64,000 nt of DNA, taken from assembly GCA_000759755.1 (NCBI GenBank), contig BBMW01000011.1:1-64000 (forward strand). The letters are read 5' to 3'. The notes below the pieces were generated by a model. The model was not told the DNA's origin, made no database searches, and worked only from the letters and a program-made list of their open reading frames with translations. The first letter of the stretch is position 1, and each line of letters opens with the position of its first letter. Positions 12,625-25,220 of the stretch are shown piece by piece. The DNA is from Citrobacter werkmanii NBRC 105721 (GTDB lineage Bacteria > Pseudomonadota > Gammaproteobacteria > Enterobacterales > Enterobacteriaceae). The position numbers were made by a program, and so were the translations under genes.

Positions 12625-14138
12625 TCCTTCAGCCCCAGGCGTTTCGCCAGCCGGTGCAGGTTGGCGACGTCTGTTTCCAGCGCCCGCGCGCTTGCCGCCC
12701 AATTGTGATTATTTTGCGCCAAGGCCCGGCGGATCATCTCCCGCTGAAATGACTCCGTTGCCTCACGCAAATTGTGATGCTGCGGGATCTCTGCCACGAC
12801 GTCCGGCTGCGGTACAGGGCTTTCATCCTGCAAGGCAAAATGCTGTGCCTCCAGCACCACCTCATCCCCTGCCCGGGTAGCCCTTGCCAGCACAACCGCC
12901 CGATGAATGGCATGTTCCAGCTCGCGCACGTTTCCGGGCCAGCCGTAACTCAGCAGATGATTACGCGCGCCAAGGCTTAACACCACGCGGGAAAGTCCCA
13001 GCCGCAGCCGACATTGCTCGCAAAAATAGCCCGCCAGCAGCACTACATCTTCGCCGCGCTCACGCAGTGGCGGCACGGAAAGGGGAAAAACGCTCAGGCG
13101 ATGAAACAGATCTGCGCGAAAATTCCCCGCCAGCACCTCTTCGCGTAAATCACGATTGGTCGCCGCCAGTACGCGCACGTCAACGCGCAGGCTGCGATCG
13201 TCCCCCACACGCTGAATATCGCCATACTGTAATACGCGCAGCAGCTTGGCCTGCAACGCCAGCGAGAGTTCGCCAATCTCGTCGAGAAACAGCGTGCCGT
13301 TATCCGCCATTTCAAACTTACCGCTACGATTACTGATAGCCCCGGTAAAAGCCCCTTTTACGTGACCAAAAAGTTCACTTTCCGCCACGCTTTCGGGCAA
13401 CGCCGCGCAGTTGAGATACACCAGCGGATTCACCGCACGCGGCGAACCTTCATGGATAGCTTTGGCTACCAGCTCCTTCCCGGTCCCGGTTTCGCCGCTT
13501 ATCAGTACGTTGAGATCGGACCCTGCCACAATCTCAATCTCTTTTTTCAACTGCATCATATTGGGCGACAGGCCAATCATCTGGGTTTCCGTCACCTGCT
13601 CGAAAGCCGTCGACGAACCCGGCAGCATATTCTGGCTTTCCAGTTGTTCAATCAGCAACGCATTACTCAGCGCCCCCGCCGCCAGAGCGGCAATTAGCCT
13701 AAGCTCTTCATCGCTGAAGACATCGAACTGATCGGGCTCCATGCCATCCAGCGTTAACGCGCCAATCAGATTTTGTCCGGCAAACAGCGGCAACCCAATG
13801 CAGGCATGGACTTTCAGGCTCTCCTGACCCGGGATTAACCCGTCATAAGGATCGGGCAGATCGCTGTCGGCAGGAAAACGTACCACGTCCCCGGCGCGGG
13901 CAATCGCCTCCAGCCGCGGATGTCCTTCCAGCGTGAAGCGGCGGCCGAGGACATCCTGCGCCAGGCCATCGATAGCCAGCGGGATAAACTGTCGCGACTC
14001 GTAGCGCAGCAGTGCCGATGCGTCGCACTCCAGCACCTGGCGCAAGGTCGTGATCAGGCGCTGAAAACGGTCCTGATGTCCGATACCGCTTTGTAATTCA
14101 ATGGCGATACCCGCCAGCACATCTACTGAAAAGCTCAT
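12621..14138 (-). CDS. norR: Nitric-oxide-responsive sigma-54 activator NorR
   Basis: A 505-residue enhancer-binding protein. The N-terminal GAF domain (1 to about 180) holds the NO-sensing iron in E. coli. The AAA+ domain follows, with Walker A GETGTGKE and the sigma-54 contact loop GAFTGA, then a C-terminal Fis-type helix-turn-helix ([23 protein letters not shown]). The start [15 protein letters not shown] matches the family; an in-frame codon 10 residues earlier lies within the first NorR site. It activates the divergent norVW. Confidence 0.96.
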   Translation of the reverse strand: MSFSVDVLAGIAIELQSGIGHQDRFQRLITTLRQVLECDASALLRYESRQFIPLAIDGLAQDVLGRRFTLEGHPRLEAIARAGDVVRFPADSDLPDPYDGLIPGQESLKVHACIGLPLFAGQNLIGALTLDGMEPDQFDVFSDEELRLIAALAAGALSNALLIEQLESQNMLPGSSTAFEQVTETQMIGLSPNMMQLKKEIEIVAGSDLNVLISGETGTGKELVAKAIHEGSPRAVNPLVYLNCAALPESVAESELFGHVKGAFTGAISNRSGKFEMADNGTLFLDEIGELSLALQAKLLRVLQYGDIQRVGDDRSLRVDVRVLAATNRDLREEVLAGNFRADLFHRLSVFPLSVPPLRERGEDVVLLAGYFCEQCRLRLGLSRVVLSLGARNHLLSYGWPGNVRELEHAIHRAVVLARATRAGDEVVLEAQHFALQDESPVPQPDVVAEIPQHHNLREATESFQREMIRRALAQNNHNWAASARALETDVANLHRLAKRLGLKD

Positions 14139-14150
14139 GGCAACCTCATT

Positions 14151-14206
14151 GTCATTTTGACAATTCATATTGTCATATCGACAATGAAATAAACAGTCAT
14201 TTTGAC
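14151..14206. promoter_or_regulatory. Three NorR binding sites
   Basis: Three copies of GT-N7-AC: GTCATTTTGAC at 14151-14161, GTCATATCGAC at 14172-14182 and GTCATTTTGAC at 14196-14206. The number and core match the three enhancer sites of the E. coli norR-norVW region, all of which are needed for activation there. Confidence 0.9.
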
Positions 14207-14260
14207 TATCACTTTATAGACAATAAATAATAAATCATTAAAAATCAAACAATTAAAAAG

Positions 14261-14277
14261 TTGGCACGCAACCTGCA
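14261..14277 (+). promoter_or_regulatory. Sigma-54 promoter of norVW
   Basis: TTGGCACGCAACCTGCA fits the -24/-12 consensus TGGCAC-N5-TTGCA with one mismatch in the -12 part. It lies 55 bp downstream of the last NorR site and 49 bp before the norV start. Confidence 0.9.
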
Positions 14278-14325
14278 ATTAACAAAATATCTTTTTAGAA
14301 AAACGCTGAATTAATTGAGGTTGCT

Positions 14326-15774
14326 ATGTCTATTCTGGTTAAAAATAACATTCATTGGGTTGGCCAACGTGACTGGGAAGTGCGAGATTTCCACGGCACT
14401 GAATACAAAACGCTGCGCGGTAGCAGCTACAACAGCTATCTCATCCGTGAAGAAAAAAACGTGCTGATCGATACAGTAGACCACAAGTTTAGCCGTGAAT
14501 TCGTGCAGAACCTGCGCAGTGAAATTGACCTCGCGGATATCGACTACATCATTATTAACCACGCGGAAGAAGATCACGCCGGTGCGCTGACCGAACTGAT
14601 GTCCTGCATCCCGGACACGCCAATTTACTGCACCGCTAACGCGATTGATTCCATCACCGGCCACCACCATCATCCGGAGTGGAACTTCAACGTGGTGAAA
14701 ACCGGTGATTCTCTGGACATCGGCAACGGCAAACAACTGATCTTTGTTGAAACGCCGATGCTGCACTGGCCTGACAGCATGATGACCTACATGACCGGCG
14801 ATGCGGTACTGTTCAGTAACGACGCCTTCGGCCAGCATTACTGCGACGAACGTCTGTTCAATGATGAAGTTGACCAGACCGAACTGTTCGAACAATGCCA
14901 ACGCTACTACGCCAACATCCTGACCCCGTTCAGCCGTCTGGTGACACCGAAAATCACTGAAATCCTCGGCTTCAACCTGCCGGTGGATATGATTGCGACT
15001 TCTCACGGTGTGGTATGGCGCGAAAACCCAACGCAGATCGTTGAGCTGTACCTGAAATGGGCGGCGGATTATCAGGAAGACCGCATCACCATCTTCTACG
15101 ACACCATGTCCAACAACACCCGCATGATGGCGGACGCCATTGCTCAGGGCATCAACGAAGTTGATCCGAACGTGGCGGTGAAAATCTTTAACGTCGCCCG
15201 TAGCGACAAAAACGAAGTCCTGACCAACGTCTTCCGCTCTAAAGGCGTGCTGGTCGGTACTTCCACCATGAACAACGTGATGATGCCGAAAATCGCCGGA
15301 CTGGTGGAAGAGATGACCGGCCTGCGTTTTCGTAACAAACGCGCCAGCGCCTTTGGTTCTCACGGCTGGAGCGGCGGCGCAGTTGACCGCCTGTCCACCC
15401 GTTTACAAGATGCAGGTTTTGAGATGTCGCTGAGCCTGAAGGCGAAATGGCGTCCGGATCTGGATGCGCTGGAACTGTGTCGTCAGCACGGTCGTGAAAT
15501 TGCACGTCAGTGGGCGCTTGCTCCGCTGCCGGAAACGGCGGTGAAAGCGGCAACCAAAGAAGAAGAGTGCGCCTGTGCCGCTGCGGCTGCCGCTGACCTT
15601 GGCCCAAGCATGCAGTGCAGCGTGTGTCAGTGGATTTACGATCCAGCAAAAGGTGAACCGTTGCAGGATGTCGCGCCAGGTACCCCATGGAGCGACGTGC
15701 CGGATAACTTCCTGTGCCCGGAGTGTTCATTAGGTAAAGACGTCTTCGACGTACTGGCAATGGAGGCAAAATGA
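14326..15774 (+). CDS. norV: Anaerobic nitric oxide reductase flavorubredoxin
   Basis: A 482-residue cytoplasmic enzyme reducing 2 NO to N2O without oxygen. All di-iron ligands of the metallo-beta-lactamase domain are present: H79, E81, D83, H84, H147, D166 and H227. A flavodoxin domain (about 254-395, [12 protein letters not shown] loop) and a C-terminal rubredoxin (CSVC and CPEC) follow. An Ala-rich acidic linker (near 415-430) precedes the rubredoxin. Electrons come from NorW, whose start overlaps the norV stop (ATGA). Confidence 0.98.
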   Translation: MSILVKNNIHWVGQRDWEVRDFHGTEYKTLRGSSYNSYLIREEKNVLIDTVDHKFSREFVQNLRSEIDLADIDYIIINHAEEDHAGALTELMSCIPDTPIYCTANAIDSITGHHHHPEWNFNVVKTGDSLDIGNGKQLIFVETPMLHWPDSMMTYMTGDAVLFSNDAFGQHYCDERLFNDEVDQTELFEQCQRYYANILTPFSRLVTPKITEILGFNLPVDMIATSHGVVWRENPTQIVELYLKWAADYQEDRITIFYDTMSNNTRMMADAIAQGINEVDPNVAVKIFNVARSDKNEVLTNVFRSKGVLVGTSTMNNVMMPKIAGLVEEMTGLRFRNKRASAFGSHGWSGGAVDRLSTRLQDAGFEMSLSLKAKWRPDLDALELCRQHGREIARQWALAPLPETAVKAATKEEECACAAAAAADLGPSMQCSVCQWIYDPAKGEPLQDVAPGTPWSDVPDNFLCPECSLGKDVFDVLAMEAK

Positions 15775-16904
15775 GCCGCGAAATTGTCATTATTGGTTCG
15801 GGCTTCGCCGCCCGCCAGTTAGTCAAAAATATCCGTAAACAGGATGCAACTGTTCCGTTGACCCTGATTGCCGCTGACAGCATGGATGAGTACAACAAGC
15901 CCGATCTGAGCCACGTTATCAGTCAGGCACAGCGTGCAGACGACCTCACCCGCCAGTCGGCGGGGGAGTTTGCCGAACAGTTTAACTTGCGCCTGTTCCC
16001 ATACACCTGGGTGACCGACATCGACGCCGATGCCCGCATAGTGAAAAGTCAGGACCAACAGTGGCAGTATGACAAGCTGGTTCTGGCTACGGGGGCTTCA
16101 GCCTTTGTGCCTCCAGTTACCGGACGTGAGTTAATGCTCACACTGAACAGCCAGCAAGAATACCGCGCCTGTGAAACGCAACTGCGTGATGCCCAACGGG
16201 TACTCATTGTCGGCGGTGGCTTGATTGGCAGTGAACTGGCAATGGATTTTTGTCGTGCCGGTAAAGCGGTAACGCTTATCGACAACGCCGCCAGCATTCT
16301 GGCCTCGCTGATGCCACCGGAAGTCAGCAGTCGCTTACAGCATCGTCTGACCGATATGGGTGTGCATCTGCTGCTGAAATCACAGCTTCAGGGTCTGGAA
16401 AAAAATGAATCGGGTATTCGCGCCACGCTCGATCGTAGCCGCAGCGTAGAAGTCGATGCAGTGATCGCCGCCACCGGTCTGCGCCCGGAAACGGCGCTGG
16501 CCCGTCGCGCCGGATTGAACATCAATCGTGGCATCTGCGTCGACAGCTATCTGCAAACCAGCCACCCGGATATTTATGCGCTCGGCGACTGTGCGGAAAT
16601 TAACGGTCAGGTGCTGCCGTTCCTGCAGCCGATTCAACTGAGCGCCATGTATCTGGCGAAAAACCTGCTCGGCGGCAATGCGCCATTGAAGCTGCCTGCC
16701 ATGCTGGTAAAAGTTAAAACGCCGGAACTGCCATTACATCTGGCAGGGGAAACCCAGCGTCGTGATCTGAACTGGCATATTGCCGCTGAAGCGCAAGGTA
16801 TGGTGGCCAGAGGAATGAACGAAGAAGGCCAGCTATGTGCGTTTGTGGTCAGTGAAGACCGAATGAAAGAGGCCTTTACGCTGCTGAAAACGTTGCCCGT
16901 GTAA
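15771..16904 (+). CDS. norW: NADH:flavorubredoxin reductase
   Basis: A 377-residue FAD enzyme passing electrons from NADH to the rubredoxin domain of NorV. The N-terminal FAD motif is [17 protein letters not shown]; the NAD-binding motif [16 protein letters not shown] is near 145, and the second FAD motif IYALGDCAE is near 267. Length matches E. coli NorW. It is translationally coupled to norV and followed by a REP unit and terminators. Confidence 0.97.
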   Translation: MSREIVIIGSGFAARQLVKNIRKQDATVPLTLIAADSMDEYNKPDLSHVISQAQRADDLTRQSAGEFAEQFNLRLFPYTWVTDIDADARIVKSQDQQWQYDKLVLATGASAFVPPVTGRELMLTLNSQQEYRACETQLRDAQRVLIVGGGLIGSELAMDFCRAGKAVTLIDNAASILASLMPPEVSSRLQHRLTDMGVHLLLKSQLQGLEKNESGIRATLDRSRSVEVDAVIAATGLRPETALARRAGLNINRGICVDSYLQTSHPDIYALGDCAEINGQVLPFLQPIQLSAMYLAKNLLGGNAPLKLPAMLVKVKTPELPLHLAGETQRRDLNWHIAAEAQGMVARGMNEEGQLCAFVVSEDRMKEAFTLLKTLPV

Positions 16905-16912
16905 GTTTGTGA

Positions 16913-16942
16913 TGCCGGATGGCTGCCGCGCCTTATCCGGCA
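16913..16942. repeat. REP element after norW
   Basis: A single REP hairpin, TGCCGGATGGCTG...CCTTATCCGGCA, starts 9 nt after the norW stop. Confidence 0.8.
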
Positions 16943-16967
16943 ATGCCGCTACTGATTTATTAACCTC

Positions 16968-17047
16968 ACGCACATGGACGTGCGTTGCCACTTGTCGGTA
17001 TGCCCCGACATGTTTTTCTTGCCCCGCCAGTCCCGGGGCTTTTTTTA
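16968..17047 (+). terminator. Stacked terminators between norW and hypF
   Basis: Three consecutive hairpins read rightward: ACGCAC/GTGCGT (16968-16985), TGTCGG/CCGACA followed by TGTTTTTCTT (16993-17020), and GCCCCG/CGGGGC followed by seven T (17021-17046). The last T-run runs into the hypF stop codon. The last two are well-formed intrinsic terminators for the norVW direction. Confidence 0.8.
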
Positions 17048-19285
17048 TTTTTGCGCCAACCAGCGCGCCGCGGTAATCACGCCCTGCCCCAGCGATAATC
17101 CCCCATCCCCCGCCGGTAAACGCTGCGGAAACAGTAAGGTGAAATCAGCCAGATAAAATGCCAGCCGCGATGACAACAAACGGTTATGCATCACGCCACC
17201 GCTGAATACTAACGTCTTCACGCCACGCGCTTCGGCCTGCTCACGCATCAGCGTGGCAAACCCACACGCCAGCGCATCATGAAACGCCCACGACCTTGCT
17301 GCAGGCGCCCCTTGCCAGTTCAGCCATTGCTGCCAAAACACAGCCAGGTCAAGTTCATTACCTTGCAACGGGATGGTTACCGGATGCTCAACACCATCAC
17401 ATTGCGAGGCCAACGCCTCCAGCGCGCAGGCGGCCTCGCCTTCATAACTCAATGAAGTCGGAGCGCACTGGAGCGCGGCGGCAACGGCATCAAACAGCCG
17501 TCCGCACGATGACGCCAGCGGCGCATTGATCCCCCGCTCAATGGCGCGTGCCAGCACGTTCCAGTTTTGCTGTTGCAGCGCCGATGTTTCCGGGTAACGC
17601 TGCCAGTCAGGGACAAAACGCAGACACTGCGCGAGCAGGTTACGCCACGGCTGCTTTGCCGCCAGATCGCCGCCCGCCAGCGCGACCGCGGGTAAGCCAC
17701 CCAGGTGTTCGCATTCACGATAGTTGACCCGCAAACACTCTCCGCCCCACAGCGCGCCGTTTTCACCCATGCCGATACCGTCTAACGTCAGAGCGATAAC
17801 GTCGCCACCGTACAGCGGCCAACCGTGCTCGGCCATACACGCAGCGGCATGCGCATGGTGATGCAGCACCGTTTCGGTCGGCAGATTCATCTCACTGGCC
17901 CACTGGCTGGAAACATAGCCGGGGTGAGCATCATGCACGATACGCTGCGGCGTAAAGTCATAAATACTCTGGATCAGGCGCAGCGCATCACGCCACTGCT
18001 GCTGAATGCCGTCATCACTGAGATCGCCCAAATGCTGACTGATAACCGCCTGTTCGCCACGCACCAGACAGAAGGTATTTTTTAGATCCGCGCCTAGACA
18101 CAGCATCGGCGGCACGTCACGAAAACCCGGCGGCAGTGCGACCGCATCCGGCACGTAACCCCGCGAACGGCGCAGCATTTCCCCGCTTTCACGCACCACG
18201 GAGTCATCCATACGCTGCACAATTTCGCGGTTATGCAGCAGGAAACCGTCGGCAATCTCGCGTAAATCTGCCAGCGCCTGCGCGTTGGTAATGGCTGGCG
18301 GCCTGCCGCTGAGGTTGCCGGAGGTCATTACCAGCGGGCAATTCATCTCTTGTAACAGGAGATGCTGCAACGGATTCGCTGGCAACATGACGCCAACTTC
18401 CGTTAACCCTGGCGCAATTCCCTCGCTCAGTGCCGCTACACAGCGTTTCTGCACCAGCACGATCGGCGCGGCAGGAGTGGTTAACAGACGACGTGCGGCT
18501 TCAGGTAGTCCGTCATCGCCAGGCAGCATCACTGCCAGAGGTTTTGCCGGACGGTGTTTGCGCAGCCTGAGTAGCGCTACGGCGTTATCATTTCGCGCAT
18601 CGCAGACCAGATGAAATCCACCAATGCCTTTCACAGCGACAATGCCGCCCGCTTTTAGCAACGCCACCGCCGCCTGCAGCGCCTCTTCTTTTTCCGCTCG
18701 CTCACCCGCGCTTAACCACTCAAGATGTGGGCCACATTGCGGGCAGGCAACAGGTTGGGCGTGAAAGCGACGGTCGTAGGGATCGCGATACTCTGTATCG
18801 CATTGCGCACAGAGAGGGAAGGACGCCATCACGGTAAACGGACGGTCGTACGGCATGGCGCGGATAATCGTAAAACGTGGACCACAATGAGTACAGTTGA
18901 TGAAGGGGTAGCGATAACGACGTTCGCCGGGGGTGTTCATTTCAACAAGGCATTCGGGACAAGTCGCGGCGTCCGGGACAATTTGCGTATTCATCGTACC
19001 GCCTGCACTTTGGCGAATCGAGAAATCGGCAGGCTGCTGCGTCCAGGCGAATGATTCGCTCTCAATGCTATCAATGCGCGCCAGCGGCGGACAATGTTGA
19101 TGCAATTGCGCAATAAACTCCGCCGGATCTTCCTGTAAGCGCACCACCACACCGTCACCGTCGTTGCACACGTCGCCATGCAGTTGCAGGCGCTGCGCCA
19201 GTTGCCAGACGAAGGGGCGAAAGCCGACGCCCTGTACCTTGCCGCGAATACGCAGTTGTACGCCGGAATGGTTGTTGATTGTCAT
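17045..19285 (-). CDS. hypF: Carbamoyltransferase HypF
   Basis: A 746-residue maturation enzyme that makes the thiocarboxamide on HypE, the source of the cyanide ligands of [NiFe] hydrogenases. Domains in order: acylphosphatase-like (1-90, [12 protein letters not shown]); two zinc fingers (CPEC...CTHC and CAQC...CPQC, about 109-185); YrdC-like adenylation domain (about 195-380); and a Kae1-like C-terminal domain with HHHAHAA and [12 protein letters not shown]. It follows hydN in the same direction, as in the E. coli hydN-hypF operon. Confidence 0.97.
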   Translation of the reverse strand: MTINNHSGVQLRIRGKVQGVGFRPFVWQLAQRLQLHGDVCNDGDGVVVRLQEDPAEFIAQLHQHCPPLARIDSIESESFAWTQQPADFSIRQSAGGTMNTQIVPDAATCPECLVEMNTPGERRYRYPFINCTHCGPRFTIIRAMPYDRPFTVMASFPLCAQCDTEYRDPYDRRFHAQPVACPQCGPHLEWLSAGERAEKEEALQAAVALLKAGGIVAVKGIGGFHLVCDARNDNAVALLRLRKHRPAKPLAVMLPGDDGLPEAARRLLTTPAAPIVLVQKRCVAALSEGIAPGLTEVGVMLPANPLQHLLLQEMNCPLVMTSGNLSGRPPAITNAQALADLREIADGFLLHNREIVQRMDDSVVRESGEMLRRSRGYVPDAVALPPGFRDVPPMLCLGADLKNTFCLVRGEQAVISQHLGDLSDDGIQQQWRDALRLIQSIYDFTPQRIVHDAHPGYVSSQWASEMNLPTETVLHHHAHAAACMAEHGWPLYGGDVIALTLDGIGMGENGALWGGECLRVNYRECEHLGGLPAVALAGGDLAAKQPWRNLLAQCLRFVPDWQRYPETSALQQQNWNVLARAIERGINAPLASSCGRLFDAVAAALQCAPTSLSYEGEAACALEALASQCDGVEHPVTIPLQGNELDLAVFWQQWLNWQGAPAARSWAFHDALACGFATLMREQAEARGVKTLVFSGGVMHNRLLSSRLAFYLADFTLLFPQRLPAGDGGLSLGQGVITAARWLAQK

Positions 19286-19316
19286 TATGTCCTTCCCGCA
19301 GTCATCTATCCCGGTT

Positions 19317-19367
19317 TGCCGGATGGCGGCTGCGCCTTATCCGGCCTACATGACTCCCGTGTAGGCC
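19317..19367. repeat. BIME between hydN and hypF
   Basis: A REP hairpin TGCCGGATGGCGG...CCTTATCCGGCCTACA is followed by an inverted GTAGGCC remnant. It sits inside the hydN-hypF transcript. Confidence 0.8.
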
Positions 19368-19415
19368 TTAAAGCTGCGCGCCATCAGGCACGTATTTTAC
19401 GCGGATTTTTAGCGA

Positions 19416-19961
19416 TCAGAACAGCAAAGATGCGGTGGAGTCCAGCGCCGCGCGACGGCGTTTTTCAGCGCTCAGTTGCTCAAGCTTATTGCGATCCACA
19501 TAAATCAGCGCGTGAGTCGGGCAGACTTCCATACAGGCAGGACCCGCTTCACGGTGGTGGCACAGGTCGCACTTGTTGGCTTCGGCTTTTTCTGCACGAA
19601 CGTTCAGACCCGCGCCGCTGTTACGCACAACCGGACGCACGACAACTTCCATTGCACCATAAGGACACGCCACCACGCAGGTTTTACAGCCAATGCAGCG
19701 TTCCTGCATCACGTGGACAAAGCCTTTATCACGGCTGATTGCTCCGTTCGGACAGACGTTAGCGCACGGCGCGTCTTCACACTGGCGACACAGCGTTGCC
19801 GTGGAGACGTTAACGCCTTTGATGACGTGAATGCGGGGTAAAAAGGTTTCAGGGGTCAGCGATGCGCAGTCCTGGTTATCCTGATGGGATACCACGCAGG
19901 CCACTTCACAGGTACGGCAACCAATGCATTTATTGGCGTCTGCAATGATGAAACGGTTCAT
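19416..19961 (-). CDS. hydN: Ferredoxin-like electron carrier HydN
   Basis: A 181-residue 4Fe-4S protein with four clusters' worth of Cys motifs: CIGCRTCEVAC, CRQCEDAPCANVC, CIGCKTCVVAC and CDLC...CMEVC. It carries electrons linked to formate dehydrogenase H. The start MNRFIIADANKCIGC is the family start; an upstream in-frame codon lies within the promoter region. The C-terminus (DSTASLLF) is a few residues longer than in E. coli. It is first in the hydN-hypF operon. Confidence 0.95.
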   Translation of the reverse strand: MNRFIIADANKCIGCRTCEVACVVSHQDNQDCASLTPETFLPRIHVIKGVNVSTATLCRQCEDAPCANVCPNGAISRDKGFVHVMQERCIGCKTCVVACPYGAMEVVVRPVVRNSGAGLNVRAEKAEANKCDLCHHREAGPACMEVCPTHALIYVDRNKLEQLSAEKRRRAALDSTASLLF

Positions 19962-19996
19962 CAATTTCTCCAGCAATGACAGATTATCTGCCGAAG

Positions 19997-20015
19997 CATT
20001 CACGAATCGTGCCAA
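19997..20015 (-). promoter_or_regulatory. Sigma-54 promoter of hydN-hypF
   Basis: On the minus strand TTGGCACGATTCGTGAATG gives a perfect -24 TTGGCAC. The -12 box reads GTGAA, with GA in place of GC at the required 10-bp spacing. It lies 36 bp before the hydN start. Confidence 0.65.
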
Positions 20016-20069
20016 ATTTTAATACACTGTTATTAAAGGATTTTTATTTTGATGGATGTGAGAATGGTG

Positions 20070-20095
20070 TGTCATCGTCACTAGTGACGATGACA
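20070..20095. promoter_or_regulatory. FhlA-type upstream activating site of hydN
   Basis: A perfect 26-bp palindrome with 11-bp arms (TGTCATCGTCA and its complement) around CTAG. The TGTCAT half is shared with the FhlA sites near hycA/hypA. It lies 55-80 bp upstream of the sigma-54 promoter, a normal enhancer distance. Confidence 0.7.
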
Positions 20096-20106
20096 AATGA
20101 CAGCCG

Positions 20107-21120
20107 TCAGCGCGAAACATACGGCGCAACAGAGTCGCGCTGAATGAGTTCCCCGATGAAGATTTTTGGCGGTGTAAATACTCCATCGCCCAGCATAAAT
20201 ATCAGGCGGCCGATCGTTTCCTGGATCATTTCCGTCACCGGAATTTTGACGCTGGAAAGCGCCGGAATAGTGTATGGCGCGATAGCGATATCATCGAAAC
20301 CAATCACCGACACTTGGGCAGGCACGCGGATACCCTGCTCATGCAGCTGCTTCATCGCGCCTATCGCCATATCATCATTGCTGGCCACCAGCGCGGTAAA
20401 ATTGACCTTGCGTGCAAGCAAGGTATCAACACCCGCCGCACCGCAGGCTGGCGTCCATTTTCCTTTGACAATCAAATCATTATTTAGCGGAATGCCATGC
20501 GCAGCCAGCGCATCTTTATAGCCTGAGAGTCGTTCCACGCCGGTAGGTGAATCCATCGAGCCGGTAATAAAACCAATCTCCTGGTGCCCGGCGGCAATCA
20601 ACTGCGCAACGGCGTTAAAGCTGGTTTGTTTTTGATCGCACCAGACGCTGTGGCTACTGTTTTTACGCAGCCGTCGGTTAAGCACCATAATCGGCTGGGC
20701 GTGCGCGTCAATGATCTCGTCTATTTCATCCACGCTGAGAAAACGCGGATAAATCATAATCGCGTCACAGCGCAGGTCGAGTAAGTACTGGATCGCCTGA
20801 CGCTCTTCCTCTGCGCTATGCTTACCATCAGCCAGCAACAACTGGCGCCCCTTATCCTCCGCCATCCGCGCGGTGTGAAATAGCAGCTCGCTGAAATAGA
20901 CGCCATGATAAAGAGTATTGGTCACCACCAGACCCAGCGTCTGCGTGGTCTTCGCCGCCAGGCTGCGCGCCAGTAAATTAGGGCGGTAACCACTCTCTTC
21001 AATGGCCTGAAACACACGGTCTTTGGTTTCCTGGCTGACGTAACCGTTCCCGGAAAGCACCCGGGAAACCGTCGCTTTCGACACCCCGGCCCGCTTTGCC
21101 ACCTCCAGCATCGTGGTCAT
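20107..21120 (-). CDS. ascG: LacI-family repressor AscG
   Basis: A 337-residue repressor of the divergent ascFB operon. The N-terminal helix-turn-helix and hinge (TMLEVAKRAGVSKATVSRVL, then RPNLLARSL) precede a periplasmic-binding-protein-like ligand domain. The start is the ATG 9 nt after AAGGG; the in-frame ATG just upstream touches the ribosome site. In E. coli K-12 ascG is known as an intact or disrupted gene depending on strain; here it is full length. Confidence 0.95.
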   Translation of the reverse strand: MTTMLEVAKRAGVSKATVSRVLSGNGYVSQETKDRVFQAIEESGYRPNLLARSLAAKTTQTLGLVVTNTLYHGVYFSELLFHTARMAEDKGRQLLLADGKHSAEEERQAIQYLLDLRCDAIMIYPRFLSVDEIDEIIDAHAQPIMVLNRRLRKNSSHSVWCDQKQTSFNAVAQLIAAGHQEIGFITGSMDSPTGVERLSGYKDALAAHGIPLNNDLIVKGKWTPACGAAGVDTLLARKVNFTALVASNDDMAIGAMKQLHEQGIRVPAQVSVIGFDDIAIAPYTIPALSSVKIPVTEMIQETIGRLIFMLGDGVFTPPKIFIGELIQRDSVAPYVSR

Positions 21121-21283
21121 AGTAGTCATCCCTTTTCTCTTAATGTGACGCAGTGTACTGCACCGTTTCGCCGCTGTCCTTGCTGCTAAAACGCGGCGCC
21201 TGACATCTGGTGATCATCATCACAATTATAAAAACAATAAAAATTAATTCTTGTTTAAAGAATATAAATTAAACATGATTTTG

Positions 21284-21297
21284 TGGAACCGGTTTCC
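21284..21297. promoter_or_regulatory. AscG operator
   Basis: TGGAACCGGTTTCC is a palindrome of the LacI/GalR type (GAAACCGGTTTC-like), as known for AscG. It lies about 90 bp before the ascF start in the ascG-ascF divergent region. Confidence 0.8.
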
Positions 21298-21384
21298 TAT
21301 CTGAGTTTCATCAACTCAGAAACGCGACCTGCGCAAACGGATAAAAACATAACGTACCCTACTGATAAAACAGGATTAAATCCG

Positions 21385-24280
<2,896 letters not shown>

Positions 24281-24287
24281 CCGCTCA

Positions 24288-24327
24288 GCCGGAGGAGTCT
24301 GTAATCCTCCGGCGGAATCGCTTATTT
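24288..24327 (+). terminator. ascFB terminator-like hairpin
   Basis: A perfect 9-bp GC-rich stem (GCCGGAGGA / TCCTCCGGC, 8-nt loop) follows 7 nt after the ascB stop. The tail GGAATCGCTTATTTTC is only moderately T-rich. Confidence 0.55.
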
Positions 24328-24395
24328 TCATTTCATGAATTGCATTCCAAATGTGGAATCTTCCTTCCAGTTTCCGGTTTGCCCTTGCGCATTTT

Positions 24396-24415
24396 TACTG
24401 GCATTTTATTCAGTA
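24396..24415. promoter_or_regulatory. LexA box upstream of the symE-like gene
   Basis: TACTGGCATTTTATTCAGTA keeps both outer half-sites of the SOS box (TACTG...CAGTA) at the exact 20-bp spacing, though the inner bases depart from CTGT-N8-ACAG. It lies 37 bp before the start codon. E. coli symE is also LexA-controlled. Confidence 0.65.
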
Positions 24416-24452
24416 GTTTTTGCTCTTATCCGTTCACCACAAGGAAGCGTTC

Positions 24453-24704
24453 ATGTCTGATGAAAATGGCACAACAGCAGTGGCTATCACCAAACCCGTA
24501 CGTCGTTTGAAAGTGGGTTATGTCAGAAAACGCCATGAAGATCGTAACACGGGTTTCACGCTCCGTATCAGTCGGCATGCCTCGCTAACGCTGAACGGCG
24601 ACTGGCTGGAACAAGCGGGATTCCCTACCGGGACAGCAGTAAATGTTTCGGTGATGCAGGGGAAATTAATTATTGAGCAGGCAACGGAAGAACAGAGAGT
24701 GTGA
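24453..24704 (+). CDS. SymE-like SOS toxin
   Basis: An 83-residue protein with the SymE/AbrB-type fold signature: RRLKVGYVRKRHED (basic strand), then a SLTLNGDWLEQAGFPTGTAVNV segment closely resembling [21 protein letters not shown] of E. coli SymE. SymE is a toxin that damages nucleic-acid metabolism; it is induced by DNA damage and held down by the antisense RNA SymR. This copy is shorter, lacking the C-terminal tail of E. coli SymE. The start has AAGGA 9 nt upstream; an in-frame codon 11 residues earlier has none. The product and LexA box are seen; toxicity and an antisense partner are inferred. Confidence 0.75.
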   Translation: MSDENGTTAVAITKPVRRLKVGYVRKRHEDRNTGFTLRISRHASLTLNGDWLEQAGFPTGTAVNVSVMQGKLIIEQATEEQRV

Positions 24705-24716
24705 GGCTCAAAACAG

Positions 24717-24739
24717 GCCGGATGCCACGGGCATCCGGC
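24717..24739. terminator. Hairpin between the symE-like gene and hycI
   Basis: A perfect 10-bp stem GCCGGATGCC / GGCATCCGGC with an ACG loop lies between the two convergent genes. It resembles a minimal REP and may end transcripts from both sides. Confidence 0.6.
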
Positions 24740-24749
24740 GCTGGTAAGG

Positions 24750-25220
24750 TTAGTCTTCTGGCGCTTCTAACTCGGAAAATCCACCGTGGCCTTCCCACCC
24801 GGCTAATCGTTGATAGACTGTCTCGACCGCATCTTTGATTGGCTGCGTCATCGGGTAATAAAAACCGACAATATCCGGCTGAATGCCGAGGAAGATCACC
24901 TCGCCAACATCCTCTTTTAGCTGATCAACCAGATAGTTCAGCGGCATGTTGTGGGTGGTCATCATGAACATTTCGGCAATATCATCCGGGTCGATAATGC
25001 GGATTTCACCAGGGTTTAACCCCATGTCGGTGGCATCCACAATCAACAGACGCTGCGGGCGCAATTCACGGATCGCGACGATATCGTTTTCCGGCGCGCT
25101 GCCGCCGTCGATGACAACCCAGTTGCCCTGAGGATTGGCAGCGCACATTTCCGCCAGTAGCGGACCCGCGCCATCATCGCCCATCATGCTGTTGCCGACA
25201 CAGAGTAAAACGTCAGTCAC
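24750..25220 (-). CDS. hycI: Hydrogenase 3 maturation protease HycI
   Basis: A 156-residue endopeptidase that removes the C-terminal tail of the HycE precursor after nickel insertion. The N-terminal VLLCVGNSMMGDDGAGPLLAE holds the nickel-sensing Asp; DATDMGLNPG carries the second conserved Asp. Length equals E. coli HycI. It is last in the hyc operon and overlaps hycH by 8 nt. Confidence 0.96.
   Translation of the reverse strand: MTDVLLCVGNSMMGDDGAGPLLAEMCAANPQGNWVVIDGGSAPENDIVAIRELRPQRLLIVDATDMGLNPGEIRIIDPDDIAEMFMMTTHNMPLNYLVDQLKEDVGEVIFLGIQPDIVGFYYPMTQPIKDAVETVYQRLAGWEGHGGFSELEAPED

Noticed and set aside
14311-15363. A 350-codon open frame opposite norV
   Set aside because: It lies antisense to norV and has no independent support; norV has all catalytic ligands.
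16968-17047. A riboswitch between norW and hypF
   Set aside because: The hairpins lie downstream of both convergent genes, so they cannot be in a leader; terminators explain them.
20107-21120. Disrupted ascG, as in some E. coli lines
   Set aside because: The frame is intact, with full helix-turn-helix and ligand domains.
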